Origin: Agroathelia rolfsii
Taxonomy: Eukaryota > Basidiomycota > Agaricomycetes > Amylocorticiales > Amylocorticiaceae
Reading direction: 5' to 3'
Length of the DNA: 64,000 nt
Assembly: GCA_018343915.1 (NCBI GenBank)
Contig: JABRWF010000001.1
Span: forward strand, 1,736,001 to 1,800,000
This document shows, one piece after another, positions 1 to 11,325 of this stretch. Position 1 is the stretch's first letter. The number at the start of each line of letters is the position of its first letter. Under the pieces are notes generated by a model. That model saw only the letters and a list, made by a program, of their open reading frames with translations. It was not told the origin of the DNA and searched no databases. Both the position numbers and the translations under genes were made by a program.

Positions 1-247
1 CCAGTAGATCATAGTTTTCGTCCTAAGTTGTTGGAGACGTGTGATTGGTTTACTTTGGAAGTTTTGGTGGGAGATTTGATCAAGGCTACGTACAATCGCA
101 TCGTCAACAAATCTATGTCAGAGTGCCAGGCTTGTATTCAGCTTCTGAGAGTGGCAAGTGATGGTTCAAAAATGTGCAATGCACACACCCTCCGCCTCCT
201 CCATAGTCATCATAGTCACCGCCGCCACCGTATCCGTCGTCAGACAT
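1..247 (-). CDS. 5' end of an unidentified acidic, Gly/Tyr-rich protein (partial)
   Basis: The start of a gene that runs off the left edge. An ATG at 247 opens an acidic Gly/Asp/Tyr-rich N-terminus (MSDDGYGGGGDYDDYGGGG). Exon 1 is 189-247, a 19-base exon 2 is 94-112, and exon 3 begins at 22. The introns have GTGTGT...ATAG and GTACGT...TTAG borders and phases agree across all three exons, so the protein continues GFVDDAIDENYDLL. An acidic head like this is seen in small shared RNA polymerase subunits such as RPB6, among other proteins, but only about 33 residues are visible and I do not assign a function. The micro-exon plus consistent frame supports a real gene; the identity is open. Confidence 0.5.
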
Positions 248-1956
248 ATTTCAAAGCAGAGTAAGAATGTGTTTGAGTACAAGTGAGACTGCAAGCGACA
301 AGTGTAGAAAGCTTTCTTGGAGGCTTGTCTGCCACCAGGAGGTTCGCTAGATGCAAGAGAAAAGTGTAGAAATGGCTGAGTTTGAATGTCACTGGTCTTG
401 CTTTTCAGCTTTGCAAATCTAACTAAGCATCCAACTCTGAATGTAACTGGGCCTGAACTGACTCGGGTTGCATACGTATAAAGGTACATCATGTAAAATG
501 CAGAGACCTTTATTACGAGCATGCCGTCATTTTTACTATCTCTTGGGTCGCCTCGTCCAAGCAACGGCCAAACTACCTTACAAACTCTATGCTCTCGTAC
601 TAAACTCTAGTCCAAAGGTAGCGAACTATGCCAACACATGACTTGTCGTTACGATGGGAATGTCTATCCACGACGCCGCCGCCGGGCTAACCAACGTTCA
701 AATGACGAAATTTGTGTCTTGAGCCGAGCGACAGTGTTGGTTCTCGAGTTCAATTGATTAATAATAATAATAATAATCAATCAATCATATTTGACGTTTC
801 TATCATCTATTCTTCTATCGTACACGACCAGTGACTAATACAGTGCAAAAGCAAAGGCAGAAGACGGATCCTCATTGTACCGTAGCGCTTCAGGATCTAC
901 GCTGTTCCATGCGCTCAATGTCTAACCAAAAGCAGCTAGAGGTAGCATATGCGATATTGCTTGCTTTGCCTTGTTGGCTCCAGTGGATGACCTCTCCTCC
1001 GGCTGGGCTGGGACGCCGATCATGCTTCGATTTTAGGCAATGAATCTATCACATGTCACTTGGCAGCGAATGCGAATACGTTTCAATGCAAGTGCATTTA
1101 TTGGACAGGGACAACAGCACGAGTGACGTAATTTTTATGAAGAACACCTTCTCAGTTTCTCTATCAAGAATATGTCCATCGAGACGATGGGCGTCGGCGG
1201 TGCTCTGTACAACGAGGCATTGGCTTGGAAAAGTCCTGTTTAAGTCATAGTTGGTCATCCATCAGACTTCTGCCGTCACACCAACACTTATTCCCCCGAT
1301 TTTTACGCAGATCGTAGGTGTTTCAGGGCTGTAGCGCCAAGTTGTTTGCTATGTACGCTGGACCAGATGAGCGCAAGATAAAATCCTTTTTTCTAGACTA
1401 TATTTCTAATTCATCTATATCAGCCAGAATCAACGGAGAGAAACCAGTGGCGTCTCCGTTGATTCCGCGCCACAATGCCTTTCAACCACACGCACCTCCC
1501 CAAGATGTCCGTTGTGGGAACTGACATGTTTCCCTTCTTTGTCTGGTGAGATGCATATTATTGTATGCATTAACAGCCCCTAGATAGAACCAAGTTGGTG
1601 GCCATGATATTGCTGGATCCATGAAATGAACGGAATAGGACTGCAAGTGGCTGCAGATCAGCATCCTCAAGCTCTCCCTCTTTCATACCTCTTCGCCGCC
1701 GGGTTTCCCTCCCGGTTTCCGTTTTTGTAAAGGGATACAAAAATACATTATTGGAGGCCGGGGTCGTTCCCCATCTGTCCCCGTTCTCCGGGCGTCCTTT
1801 TTGAGCAGAATTTCGCTGCGCTTGCTCGTCCTCGTCCTCTTCCCTCTTTCTCTACCATCTACTTCCACAGTCTGCTCATCCAATTGCTCGTATACTTGTG
1901 CTTGGCGCTCCTATTCCTCCTGAACACTCATCCCAGCGAACCACGGCTTGATCTCC
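248..1956. other. Intergenic region with CT-rich promoter tract
   Basis: No convincing gene was seen on either strand. It holds a (TAA)n/(TCAA)n microsatellite near 756-787. A long pyrimidine-rich stretch at about 1670-1920, just before the RNA-binding protein gene, is typical of a fungal core promoter and 5' leader. Short open frames here have no recognisable domains. Confidence 0.5.
756..788. repeat. (TAA)n then (TCAA)n microsatellite
   Basis: About seven TAA/AAT units are followed directly by several TCAA units in intergenic DNA. This is simple sequence with no sign of function. Confidence 0.85.
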
Positions 1957-4900
1957 ATGTCTTCGCGTCCAAGATCTTGGGGAACCCGTTTCGACGCGTT
2001 GCCGTCTTCACCTCTCTCATCCGCTGACACATCTCTGCCATCACACGCAGATGAGAAAACATCAGAACAAGCTAAAACGCCAATGCCTCCGGCTGTTCGA
2101 GATGGCTTGTTGCCCCAAAGCAAGCCGCGTATTCCGCAAGAGGCGACAATCTTTGTCGGAAGGTACTTTATTAGAATATCGTCTTTCGATTTCTTGTATT
2201 CAACACAGACCTTCCATGTAGTCTACCTCCTGAAATTGATAACCAGGAGATCTCAGAGCTCCTTGTTAATAACTTGAAACGATACGGCGAGACATTCACC
2301 GTCAAGGTGGTACGTGATAGTCGTCGCCTCCCTTGCGCTTTCGTTCAGTGTCAGGTATGCAGTAATTCCTCGATACCCAAGCTCATCTATATTAACTTTC
2401 ACTCGCTTTCAAGGATGTGCCATCAGCCTCTAGACTATTTGAGGCAATTGAAGCCGATCCGCCACCCTCCTTTATGGGCAGAATGCCTCGCTTCGAAAAA
2501 GCTCGGGCATTTCGCTCTCTTTTATTATCCTATCGGTATGGCCTACTCATGTTACGCAATTACCTCGGCTGACTATGCTTTTCAAGTGCCCCTACCCAGC
2601 TGATGCGCGTTCCATCTAATGGAAAAGAAAATTCCGAAGGACCTGAGAAGCATACTATCGTAGAAATAGAACCTGCCACCGACATGGCAATATATCGTCA
2701 GCCGGGTCAAAGGTATTTTGGCTATCTGCCCTTCATAGTACTCGGGTTTTAATCAATATATAAATATACAGGTTCTACTCTATGGAATACAATTATACGA
2801 CTTCCGGTGAGAAAGTGCTGGAGTCGCTGACCCATATGCAAAATGTTCTTTATCTTTCACCCTTGAAGTACGATGAGGATGTGAGTTGCTTGACTATATG
2901 CGCATCTATTGATTGTAATTAACTTGTTCTATAGACTCTGCGGATCATTGTTACTCACTTTGGTCCCTTGGAGCATTTTCATTCTATTCAGCCGGTAGAA
3001 TCTGGTGAGGACCACACAAAATACGTCTGACCTCATTTCTGATACCTGTATTCAGATACCGTAGATCCCGCTTCCACTTATCCACATCCTCACGATGGAC
3101 CTCGTGCTCCGAACATGGATACATTGTGCTGGGAGGTAAAATGGGAACACAGGGAAGATGCCTTGAGTGCACTGGCTGTATGTCTGACCCGTTTCTCGAC
3201 TTAATTTACATTGAACCTTACAGCATTCCATAACAGTCTCTGCGTCGGGTTCCGCATCTAACTGTGACGTGGGCACGCGGACCACCCCCTCAATCACCAG
3301 ATACTCCCGCTCGTACTCAGTTCCCAACGATAGCTTCTGGTTTCATTGGGCACACTCCATCAAACATTTCGGCCGAGCTCCAAGGCCCAATTTCTCCGGA
3401 ATTTCAATTTCCTAGTCCATTATCCTCGAAAAGAAAAACACTGCTCTGGTCGGACGAAGAATGTCCTGCATTGGCGGATGCTAGCGGCCGCCTGGGCTCG
3501 GAACAGACCACCATGGTTGATGTGATAAGAAATCTCTCTTTCAACGAGTAAGACTTTCCCTGTATCTCTCGTACTCGTATAAACCCACTGAAATTTTCGT
3601 ATAGGTCGTCTGGTGCCCATTCAATGTCTTCGAACATCGTTTCTCCATCAGGCAAGATCGGGATGTCGTCACCATCTAGAAACTTCGCGCGCAGAGATCT
3701 TGCATTCGCACCGAGACAGGCATCCTTGTCTGTGAAGTTGGGCTCCGATGCTGTCGACGTATCTAAGTTGGATAGTCTCTACAAATTTGGCACAGTCGGT
3801 CGACGCACCGGTCGAGATCTTCTCAGGCAGGAGCAAGAAAATCGACCCACCGAGTTAGACCTATTCTCCATCTTTGTTGGCGGGTTGGACGTATCAGGAA
3901 TTGCACAATGGACGGAAGAAAAGTTGGGCCAACATTTCTCTCGTCATGGAGCGATCGAAAAAATCAAACTGGTCATGCCTAGTGAGTTGATTACCATTTG
4001 GATATCTTTTTAAACAACTCATGTATGTACTTTCTCACATTAGGGCTTCCCGGACGCATGGGGTTTGCTTTCATCAAATTCGAGGGTTTGGAGGGTGCAA
4101 AACGCGCGGTCACTGAAGAGGTTTATTTTTATATAAATGTCCACTTTTTCTTTACAGCTAATGAATTTTATAGCACAATAGACTCGTCCATGGTCGGTAT
4201 ATGCGTGTTCAATACTTGAATCGCGCAGAAAAGCAAGGGTCCTGTGAACCTGGAAAGCTTGGTGATAGATCGAAGCTCGAACACGAAAACGCTGGCCCTC
4301 TCCGTGTTATCGAGGATATCAATGCCACCGACGTCAGCCTTTCCGAACAGAGTTCGGTCGTACTGGACACGCCACGCGCTATGAATGCCCTATCTCAAGT
4401 ATTTGAGGGTCAAATACAGACGTTCCATCCCACACTTCCTATACGGCATCGTTCTGATATGGATGATCAGGCACTTGCTAATCACTCCCTGGTCATAGAC
4501 AGTTCCGGAATTGATGGCGCCCCTCAAAATAGCTCCCAGATTGACGTCGATGCACATGATGGAGATGGGAATTCGCTACTTGATCGCAGCCGGATGTCAT
4601 CATCACCCAACCAGAATGCTTCGACTTCCGTGCGGTCTCCTTTGGTCAACAAGACTATCCCAATGTTCTCCGGTTACGTTGAGGAAGATATGAATATCAA
4701 TAGCGCTGAAGGCGCTACTATTTCGTCGACTATTCCCCAATCATCCCATTCCGATGGATCCAACATCGGCGCTCCTTCTTCCCCAGCTGCAGATCAATGT
4801 CATCGCATTGGAACTTATGTTTGCGAGATTCCCTCGGCACCCAGCACCCCTCACACGCCTTCAACCTATTCGTCGGCGCCAACCAGCGCGTCTGGTGGCC

Positions 4901-5838
4901 AGGGCCCTCCTGGTTTTCCTCCTCCGTATCCCCATTATCACGGCTACTCCGGACCCTATCTTCCGTACATGTATTCGGTCCCGTACCCAGGATTCTCTCA
5001 TGGTGCTCATAGTGTCACGCCAACGTCGTCCACACACTCTCTTCAATTTAGTAAGAATAACGGTATGCCGCTTGGACCATCTCCCATGCACCCATGGACT
5101 CAAGCACCTGTATGTTTTTCATACCCTTTACGAGCAATTATGTTTCTGATCAAGTTCGTATAGCCTTTCATACAGTACTCGACCTACGCTCCAGCAATAG
5201 CAATGGGGAACGCCGATTACCCAGCGCCTTCTGCCCCCCAATTTGTTCCTGCCGGCTTCGTGCATAGTCCGGAGGGAGGCATGATAACCGTCTATCAACC
5301 CAATGTCATGCCGCACTACGTAGCCGAGCAACAACATATGCACGCCATGGGCCCTCCTGAATTCATGGGCTGGCGTACAGGCCCATTGCCTCCGCCGCCA
5401 GGATACCCAATGACTCAACCCGTTCCACTTTCATCCCAGCCTTCGGATCTACAATCTAATCAAGGACAAATGCATGCAATGCCACCCATGGTCCCTTGGG
5501 CATCTTGTCCCCCATCGATAAATGTCGCGCTTCCGTCAACACCATCCCAACCGTATCCTTCTGCACAATCAGGGGTTCACAACGCACCTCCTTTTACTCC
5601 GATCAAGAGCCATCGTGGTCGAGGTGGTGGTGCCCACAGCTATGACGGCGGTCGAGCGTTCCAATCTGGGGGAGTGATGGTTCATAGTGAAGGTCACAAG
5701 CGACCAAATGCCGGGTTTTATCGTCGCGGCGGGAGAGGTGCACATCAGCATGGCCGTCACAATGTGCAGAGAAGTTTCTCCACAGGACCTGGCGGAAGTT
5801 CCTTTGATCATGTGGCAAACCATACTCCCAGGCATTAG
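1957..5838 (+). CDS. Three-RRM RNA-binding protein with RGG-rich tail
   Basis: A 12-exon model with all phases consistent: 1957-2162, 2222-2354, 2414-2535, 2587-2712, 2772-2880, 2935-3004, 3056-3177, 3237-3547, 3605-3981, 4044-4120, 4174-5109, 5164-5838. It encodes 1087 residues. RRM1 starts at ATIFVGSLPPEI (about residue 63), RRM2 at NVLYLSPLKYDED (about 221-310), and RRM3 at FSIFVGGLDVSG (about 486-570) with RNP-1-like GRMGFAFIKF. A long Ser/Pro/Tyr/His-rich low-complexity region follows, and residues about 1015-1075 are rich in RG/GG (HRGRGGG, RRGGRGAH). This layout suggests a cytoplasmic mRNA-binding regulator able to enter RNA granules. Fungal post-transcriptional regulators with three RRMs exist, but I cannot name an ortholog. 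The start is the first ATG after the CT-rich leader, preceded by an in-frame TTG. Confidence 0.85.
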
Positions 5839-6373
5839 AAAACCTTTTTTCTTGATAGACATGTGAACTGGAATTCCACTCACGTGCTTGTTGGATCAAT
5901 TTTAATGGTCGGCATCATGGATTAGCTTTTGCTCGCTCTTTAGACTTCGAAAACGCATCCTTTTCTCGTTGTTTTGTAATCTTTATCATTTTCCTGTCTT
6001 CTTGTATCTTCGCTTCCCGCTCTTGTCAGCTTTTCCCACATCATTGATCGATTATAACCAAAAAAAACCCCGCCACTGTTGTCATCACCATCGTTTTTTT
6101 TAAATCTCTTAATTTTTAATAATCTTACCTTTGTTTACTGCTAATTATGCACACATTACTATACCCACACGGTCATTCCTGTAGCCTATTCCTTCCATTT
6201 CTCCTATAGGACTTTTTCGTCTTGCGTTGTTGCCTTACCTTGCACTTTCACAGCATGGACGTATTGAGTTGCGCAAGATTATATTTCTTTTCCTAGTACA
6301 CATTGTTCATAAATTGTCTATACATAAAAACAAATATCATCGTCACTTGTATTTTTTTCCTTTATCTTGTGAT
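5839..6373. other. Convergent 3' region between RNA-binding protein and lipase genes
   Basis: AT-rich sequence holding the 3' untranslated regions of two convergent genes. Poly-A/T runs lie near 6060-6125. No gene was seen. Confidence 0.5.
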
Positions 6374-8318
6374 CTATGGGAATTTCTCTATCTGTACAGC
6401 CGGGTGAGAATTTATATCAATCGCCCGTAACCATTGTCCAATGTCCTTCCAGAAGGTAAGTTGACGCTGGTTGCCGTACCACTTCGGTGCAAGCGACAAA
6501 TGGTGGGCGTTTTGAAGATGATAGACATGCCAGACTCCTGGTTTCGGAAGACACGCCTGCCCAGCGTATATCCGGGTTTTATTTTCGGGTGAGCTCTCGC
6601 CTTTTTCGGATACTTCTAGGCACAGATCCTCTTCAGGGTAATAATAATGATGACATGCCGTAACACTGAAAATGTATGTGAACGCAAAATGGGTCAGCAA
6701 AAGGCAAAGCATTCGCGTTGCATGCATCTCACCTGCATGATAGCGGATGCCATTGAGAAAATAGGGGTACGACGCCATCATTGGCACGTGTTGCCCATTC
6801 TGGAATTTCACTCTGCTTTTGCGGCTGTGATCTTGTGTGGTTCGCGGGTAATGACGGAAACGGGAGGATAGTGGATGAGGTGGAAGTAGAGGCAGGAGTA
6901 CTAGCAGTAGAAAGCCATGAATGCTTTGGGTGGATAGTAGTGAAGTCAAAGGCAGCCATGATGCGCGAGGTGAGATGGAATATCAGTGCTACGAAGAGGG
7001 ATATTATAGTAGATATAATGTGGTCAATGTTAATGAAGCTTTTCCAGGTTGACCATTTCCATCTTATATTGGTATCTCTTGGATTGTTCATTCTTGGCCC
7101 AGCCTGAGAGGCTAGATCCGTAGAAGGCTATTTTTGTATGAAGAGAGTACGATTCAGTATTTAGATAGTAACCGGATAGACATGCACCTACCAGAATACA
7201 AGCAGAATAACTCCTGTAATACGTATTCCTATTCACCTTGCCCTCACCTTGTCCATACTCGCGCTCCTCCGTAGCGCGGAATGTAACATCGTAAGGTGCC
7301 GCGTCTTCACCCTCACCCCAGTCGCTTCGACGGAGTTGGCTTAGTAGCGAGGGGAGAGACGCGTGTGGATAAGCCAGCTGACGCGAATGGACATGCAGAT
7401 CGAGTACGGCGGGTAAGAAAGGCGTGAGGTACGCAATAATATGCACGAACTTGAGGAGACACCAGCCGGCGCTGAATGGGCGCACGGCGGGAGCGGCATC
7501 TATACGCTCACCGAGAGTGTAGACGAGTTGAGTGCCGCGAAAAGGGGCAGAGACTGTTCATATATGTGTTTTTTTTTTGTTTTTTTGTTTTAGTTTTAGA
7601 TCTTATAGACAGGGGTGAGGGAAATATATACAAAGCTTACCTGTAGTGATGGACTGAATCATGTCAGGATGATATTCTGGTCCAAAGAAACCAGTGGAGA
7701 TGAGCCATTGGAGCTTGGTGATGGTAGGGCCTCCCTAGAGAGGTAGTTATATTGCATCTTATGAGCATGTTTCATGGACGATATATACCATCGAGTGTCC
7801 GAGAAAATGTAAAGGCCTATCCTTAGACCATTCTGGGTATAAACCAAGAGAAATGTGTTTACCCCATCGGCCGTGCTTATACCGGCTCGCGTGCTCTTGA
7901 CCATAGTCAACTAAATAAGATTATAGAAAAGCAATGAGGATGATGATATTAATCTTTAGTGGGAATTTGCGGCGAAGGGAGACTGAGCTACTAACCGGTG
8001 CCTCCTTTAAGGGAATAGAAAAGCTCGCATGCGCGGTCGTGTAGCGAGCTCACGGGTCCCACACTGAATCGATAGTGTGAGAGACTGCGATAAACACCAC
8101 AGAAAGAAAGTGAAACGTCTACTCTACCTTGCAAATATGACTTTTCTTGGTGTACTAGAAGAACTTTCATTCAAATATTCCTCGAATTTACCCCACAGAG
8201 AAGCGACAGCGGCGCCCAGAAAGCCCTCTACTATCACAAGTGGAGGTGCACCTATTTTTTGATACACTGGAGAGGACATGAGTGCAGTTGGTTGTATTTC
8301 GGACATAGTTACGAGCAT
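6374..8318 (-). CDS. Staphylococcal-type (L1-like) triacylglycerol lipase
   Basis: Eight exons (8128-8318, 7996-8084, 7863-7910, 7789-7832, 7641-7734, 7192-7553, 6733-7127, 6374-6665) give 504 residues with consistent phases. It is an alpha/beta hydrolase that should hydrolyse ester bonds of lipids. The oxyanion-hole segment is PLVIVEGFLG. The block GPVSSLHDRACELFY followed by KGGTVDYG is a hallmark of the staphylococcal lipase family. The nucleophile elbow GHSMGG places the Ser at about residue 123. Asp393 in RANDGVVP and a His in NAHHLS (about 462-463) complete the triad. No signal peptide is visible. Between the nucleophile and the Asp there is a hydrophobic stretch (HIISTIISLFVALIF) that could anchor the protein to a membrane. 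The start could also be the Met at 8306. Confidence 0.85.
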
Positions 8319-9388
8319 GGCACATGTATTAGAGACGATGGTCAAGTGCCTTGATAACCTGAGGGCTTGGTATTACGCGAATTGCTATGACATCAGATGC
8401 AGGCCTACGATCGAGAACGAGGCCTGAGATCTCTTGCTACTGAGATACCGCATATGACCTTCGATCTTTGACAAAAATAGGAGGGCATGAGCATGGAAAC
8501 TGTGAGACTGGTGGTGTGTCCGAGTCATGAATGTTATGCCTACCACTGCCAGTGGCACCATCCACCAAACTCGCCCCCTTCTGCCGAGATTCGTTCCATC
8601 CAACCTGTGGTATGCCCCTGCGATGATTCCACCTTCGGACCCGCGATCAGATCGTAGCGGATTGTACCTTTTGCGACAAACAACGCCATCAGATCACAAG
8701 AGTCTCAAGCAACCTTTCCACTCTGCTTATCCTACATACCCGCAAAGGCCTTGAGGCGCTTGCGCCAAATTTGGGTCGAAATCGAACACCTTTGTCAAAA
8801 CATTATATTAGTACCACATTTGCATTTACTAACTTCTCAAATGACTCCTTGCAAATCAAATCATTCAGCCTTTACTTACATACCTCATACGTTCAGCCCC
8901 TTTCATCTTTCTCCCCATATCTTCATACATTATTTCTTAGCATGCAACTTTTCTCTATCTAATAAACCCCGGCATCACTTCCTTCCACATTTTCTTTTCC
9001 AGTTTAACTCGTTACATACCTTTTTAGACCGTAGTTTACATGATGCGGAACACAAAAATAAAAACAAAAAGAGGAGTCATGAAATGTGCCTGCGATGCTG
9101 CCGCATCGAATCGAAATGAGAGCCCCGCTTACAGCGGCTACCCCAGTATTTCACAATATCACATTTGTCCCTAGGCAAATCACGTGCTTGCTGGCACATA
9201 ATGGAATTTCAGGTTGACCCATTACAGCCGTCCCGCTCTCGCATGATGTTTACAAGAATTCATTTTCAAGTTAAATGTACACCACAGTACGTGAGACAAT
9301 GTACAGGACATAAAATATACCCATTGTACATGTAGATTTTTCGTTGCATCATGACATTCGTTTTCGTTCATTATGACAGCGACCCAAA
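8319..9388. other. Intergenic region, no gene recognised
   Basis: About 1.07 kb between two minus-strand genes. Open frames at about 8527-9119 have no domains, no splice support and AT-rich, Phe/His/Ser-heavy translations typical of chance frames. It probably contains the lipase promoter and the RNase 3' region. Confidence 0.4.
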
Positions 9389-10545
9389 TCACTGAACCTC
9401 ACGCTCCGACGTAGGCGTACGTTCGTAGTACCAGATCTCAGGACCACAGTAGCTGGTCGTTGTTGAGTTGATATTCTTGAAGTGGCCATATTGTTCCTTG
9501 AGTCGAACATCAGCACGGCCGCATTTCCTCATTAACGAAAAAAAAAAAGACTTACAGTGCCGTAGACGTGGCTGAAGTACCAGACCTCCTCGAGAACGGT
9601 GCCGTTATTGTAGCATCCAAGATAGGGGATTGCGCCTGTTTGCGACTGCAGCGCATTAATGATTTTATCGTAGGAATACGTGGTCTTGTTCGAGGGGGTG
9701 ATACCGTATCTAAAATCAAAATCTACTTCAGAACAATCTCCTTCTTAGAAGGAGGGAAAATGAAACATACGCAGCGAGCATATCATAGGTAGGATATTGC
9801 TTGAATGCACGGATGACGGAATCGTAGAAGTTGATCACATCCTCGTGCTTCTTGTAATCAGGTCCATAGCAAGCTACATCGAAGGTAGATGTGCAAGTGG
9901 CGTGTTTTGAGAACTTGAATAATGGGAAGAATCTTAGAGGATCCTGATACATGGATTCTGACTAGGTGGAAAAATAATACCTCGTGGCCCCAGAAATACC
10001 AGTTAGGAGCACCCTGATTAATCCAGTACGTGTTCACTATCGCCGTTTTGTGAATGGATTCTCTATAATGGTTTATCACGAGAAAATCACATACTGTACG
10101 TGAGTAAATCATAACGTCCAAAATCAGTCAGGAAAGTGGACACGGGCGGGCCAGTGTAAGGCGGCACAGTGATATTGCCAGGCAGCACAGCAGGCGAAGG
10201 GGTAGGATCATACTGCCTTGATAGATCACAGTACGAGTTATACGAGCCATCGCAGTTATCTGGCCACAAGCCATGGATAGTCCAACTGCGCTTAGGAAGA
10301 AGCTGGCCCTCAGACTCAAGGCCAGTGTAGGTACTCCAGAACTGCGTCGCCAGAACAAGTCCGCCGGGCGTGGGCGAGCAGCAGGTGTTCTGGATCGTTG
10401 TCGTGTTCTCGCAGGAGTAGAAAGACGGCTGGTCAAGGCAGCTCGTGATGTTCGGGTACGAGGTCGTCACGGGGGGCAGGAAACTGAACTGAGCGAGCGC
10501 ACCGGAGGTGGCTGCGAGCACGGACAACAAGCTGAGGACGGCCAT
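9389..10545 (-). CDS. Secreted ribonuclease T2
   Basis: Five exons (10095-10545, 9981-10036, 9771-9913, 9556-9709, 9389-9496) encode 303 residues. The protein starts with a signal peptide (MAVLSLLSVLAATSGALA), so it should be secreted. Both catalytic segments of the RNase T2 family are present: CAS1 as TIHGLWPDNCDG (His91) and CAS2 as FWGHEFSKHATC (His168, Glu169, His173). Cysteines are plentiful, as expected for the disulfide-bonded fold, and there are several N-glycosylation sites such as NITS and NTTT. The enzyme cleaves single-stranded RNA through a 2',3'-cyclic phosphate. Length matches fungal T2 enzymes without a C-terminal extension. The C-terminus is ...SEREVQ. Confidence 0.95.
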
Positions 10546-11325
10546 GGCCTACACAGGGAACGCAGGGGGGGGAGGGGCGGGGCTCGACTAGTTAGATGCA
10601 TTGAATCAGTGCTTTTTATGTGGGCCAGATATCTATCTGTTCAGGCGGAGGAGCGCCATGCGCATGCATGGGATGCGGGGCTTGAGAGCTTGAGAGCCAT
10701 GATAACTGTCGGCTAGCGGGCGTGTGGTGCGTGTGCCTGGAGTATAATAGGCAGTCTTTCGATATTTACATCACGGCTCACTGAAATCCATGCTTTTAAA
10801 GGGACGCATCCATGAACGTGCTATCGACAGCATCATTTTTCTGCCCTATTCATACCGTTGTATGGGTAGCACATGATGTCAAGGCCAATCTGAATTCAGC
10901 CCTCAAATGAAGTTCTGGCTGTCGTCGAAGACACAGATACAATCCCTTCCCGTTCACAGCGTTTACAAGTTTCTAGTTAGACTAGTCTACCACGCGACGG
11001 AAGATGGAACGCCGAGTAAAGAGAACCCTCGGATTGCTTCCATCAACCAAATTCAACGCGGAACTTGGGATTGGATTTGGCCGATGCACGTGCTTCAACT
11101 CAACCGGTTTACGTCCCTCATGCTGAGTCCCCTGGCAGATGCAGGGCCTAATTAAGGTGTGCAACAGCGCATGATCTTCCGAAAATCAATTGGTTAGTTA
11201 GTTACACCATCAAGGTACTCAGGCGTTTATAACGTGAAGTAGTGTCAAAAAATGCCATCAAGAGAGAGATAACGAGCACAAGAAAATACCAGGGGTACCG
11301 AGTCTACCTATCAACCCCGACTTCA
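10546..11325. other. Intergenic region upstream of RNase T2 and downstream of DMC1
   Basis: No gene seen. A G-rich run (about 10566-10583; C-rich on the transcribed strand) lies 20-40 bases before the RNase start, and a TATAATA-like stretch near 10742 is AT-rich. The rest looks like the 3' region of DMC1. Confidence 0.4.
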
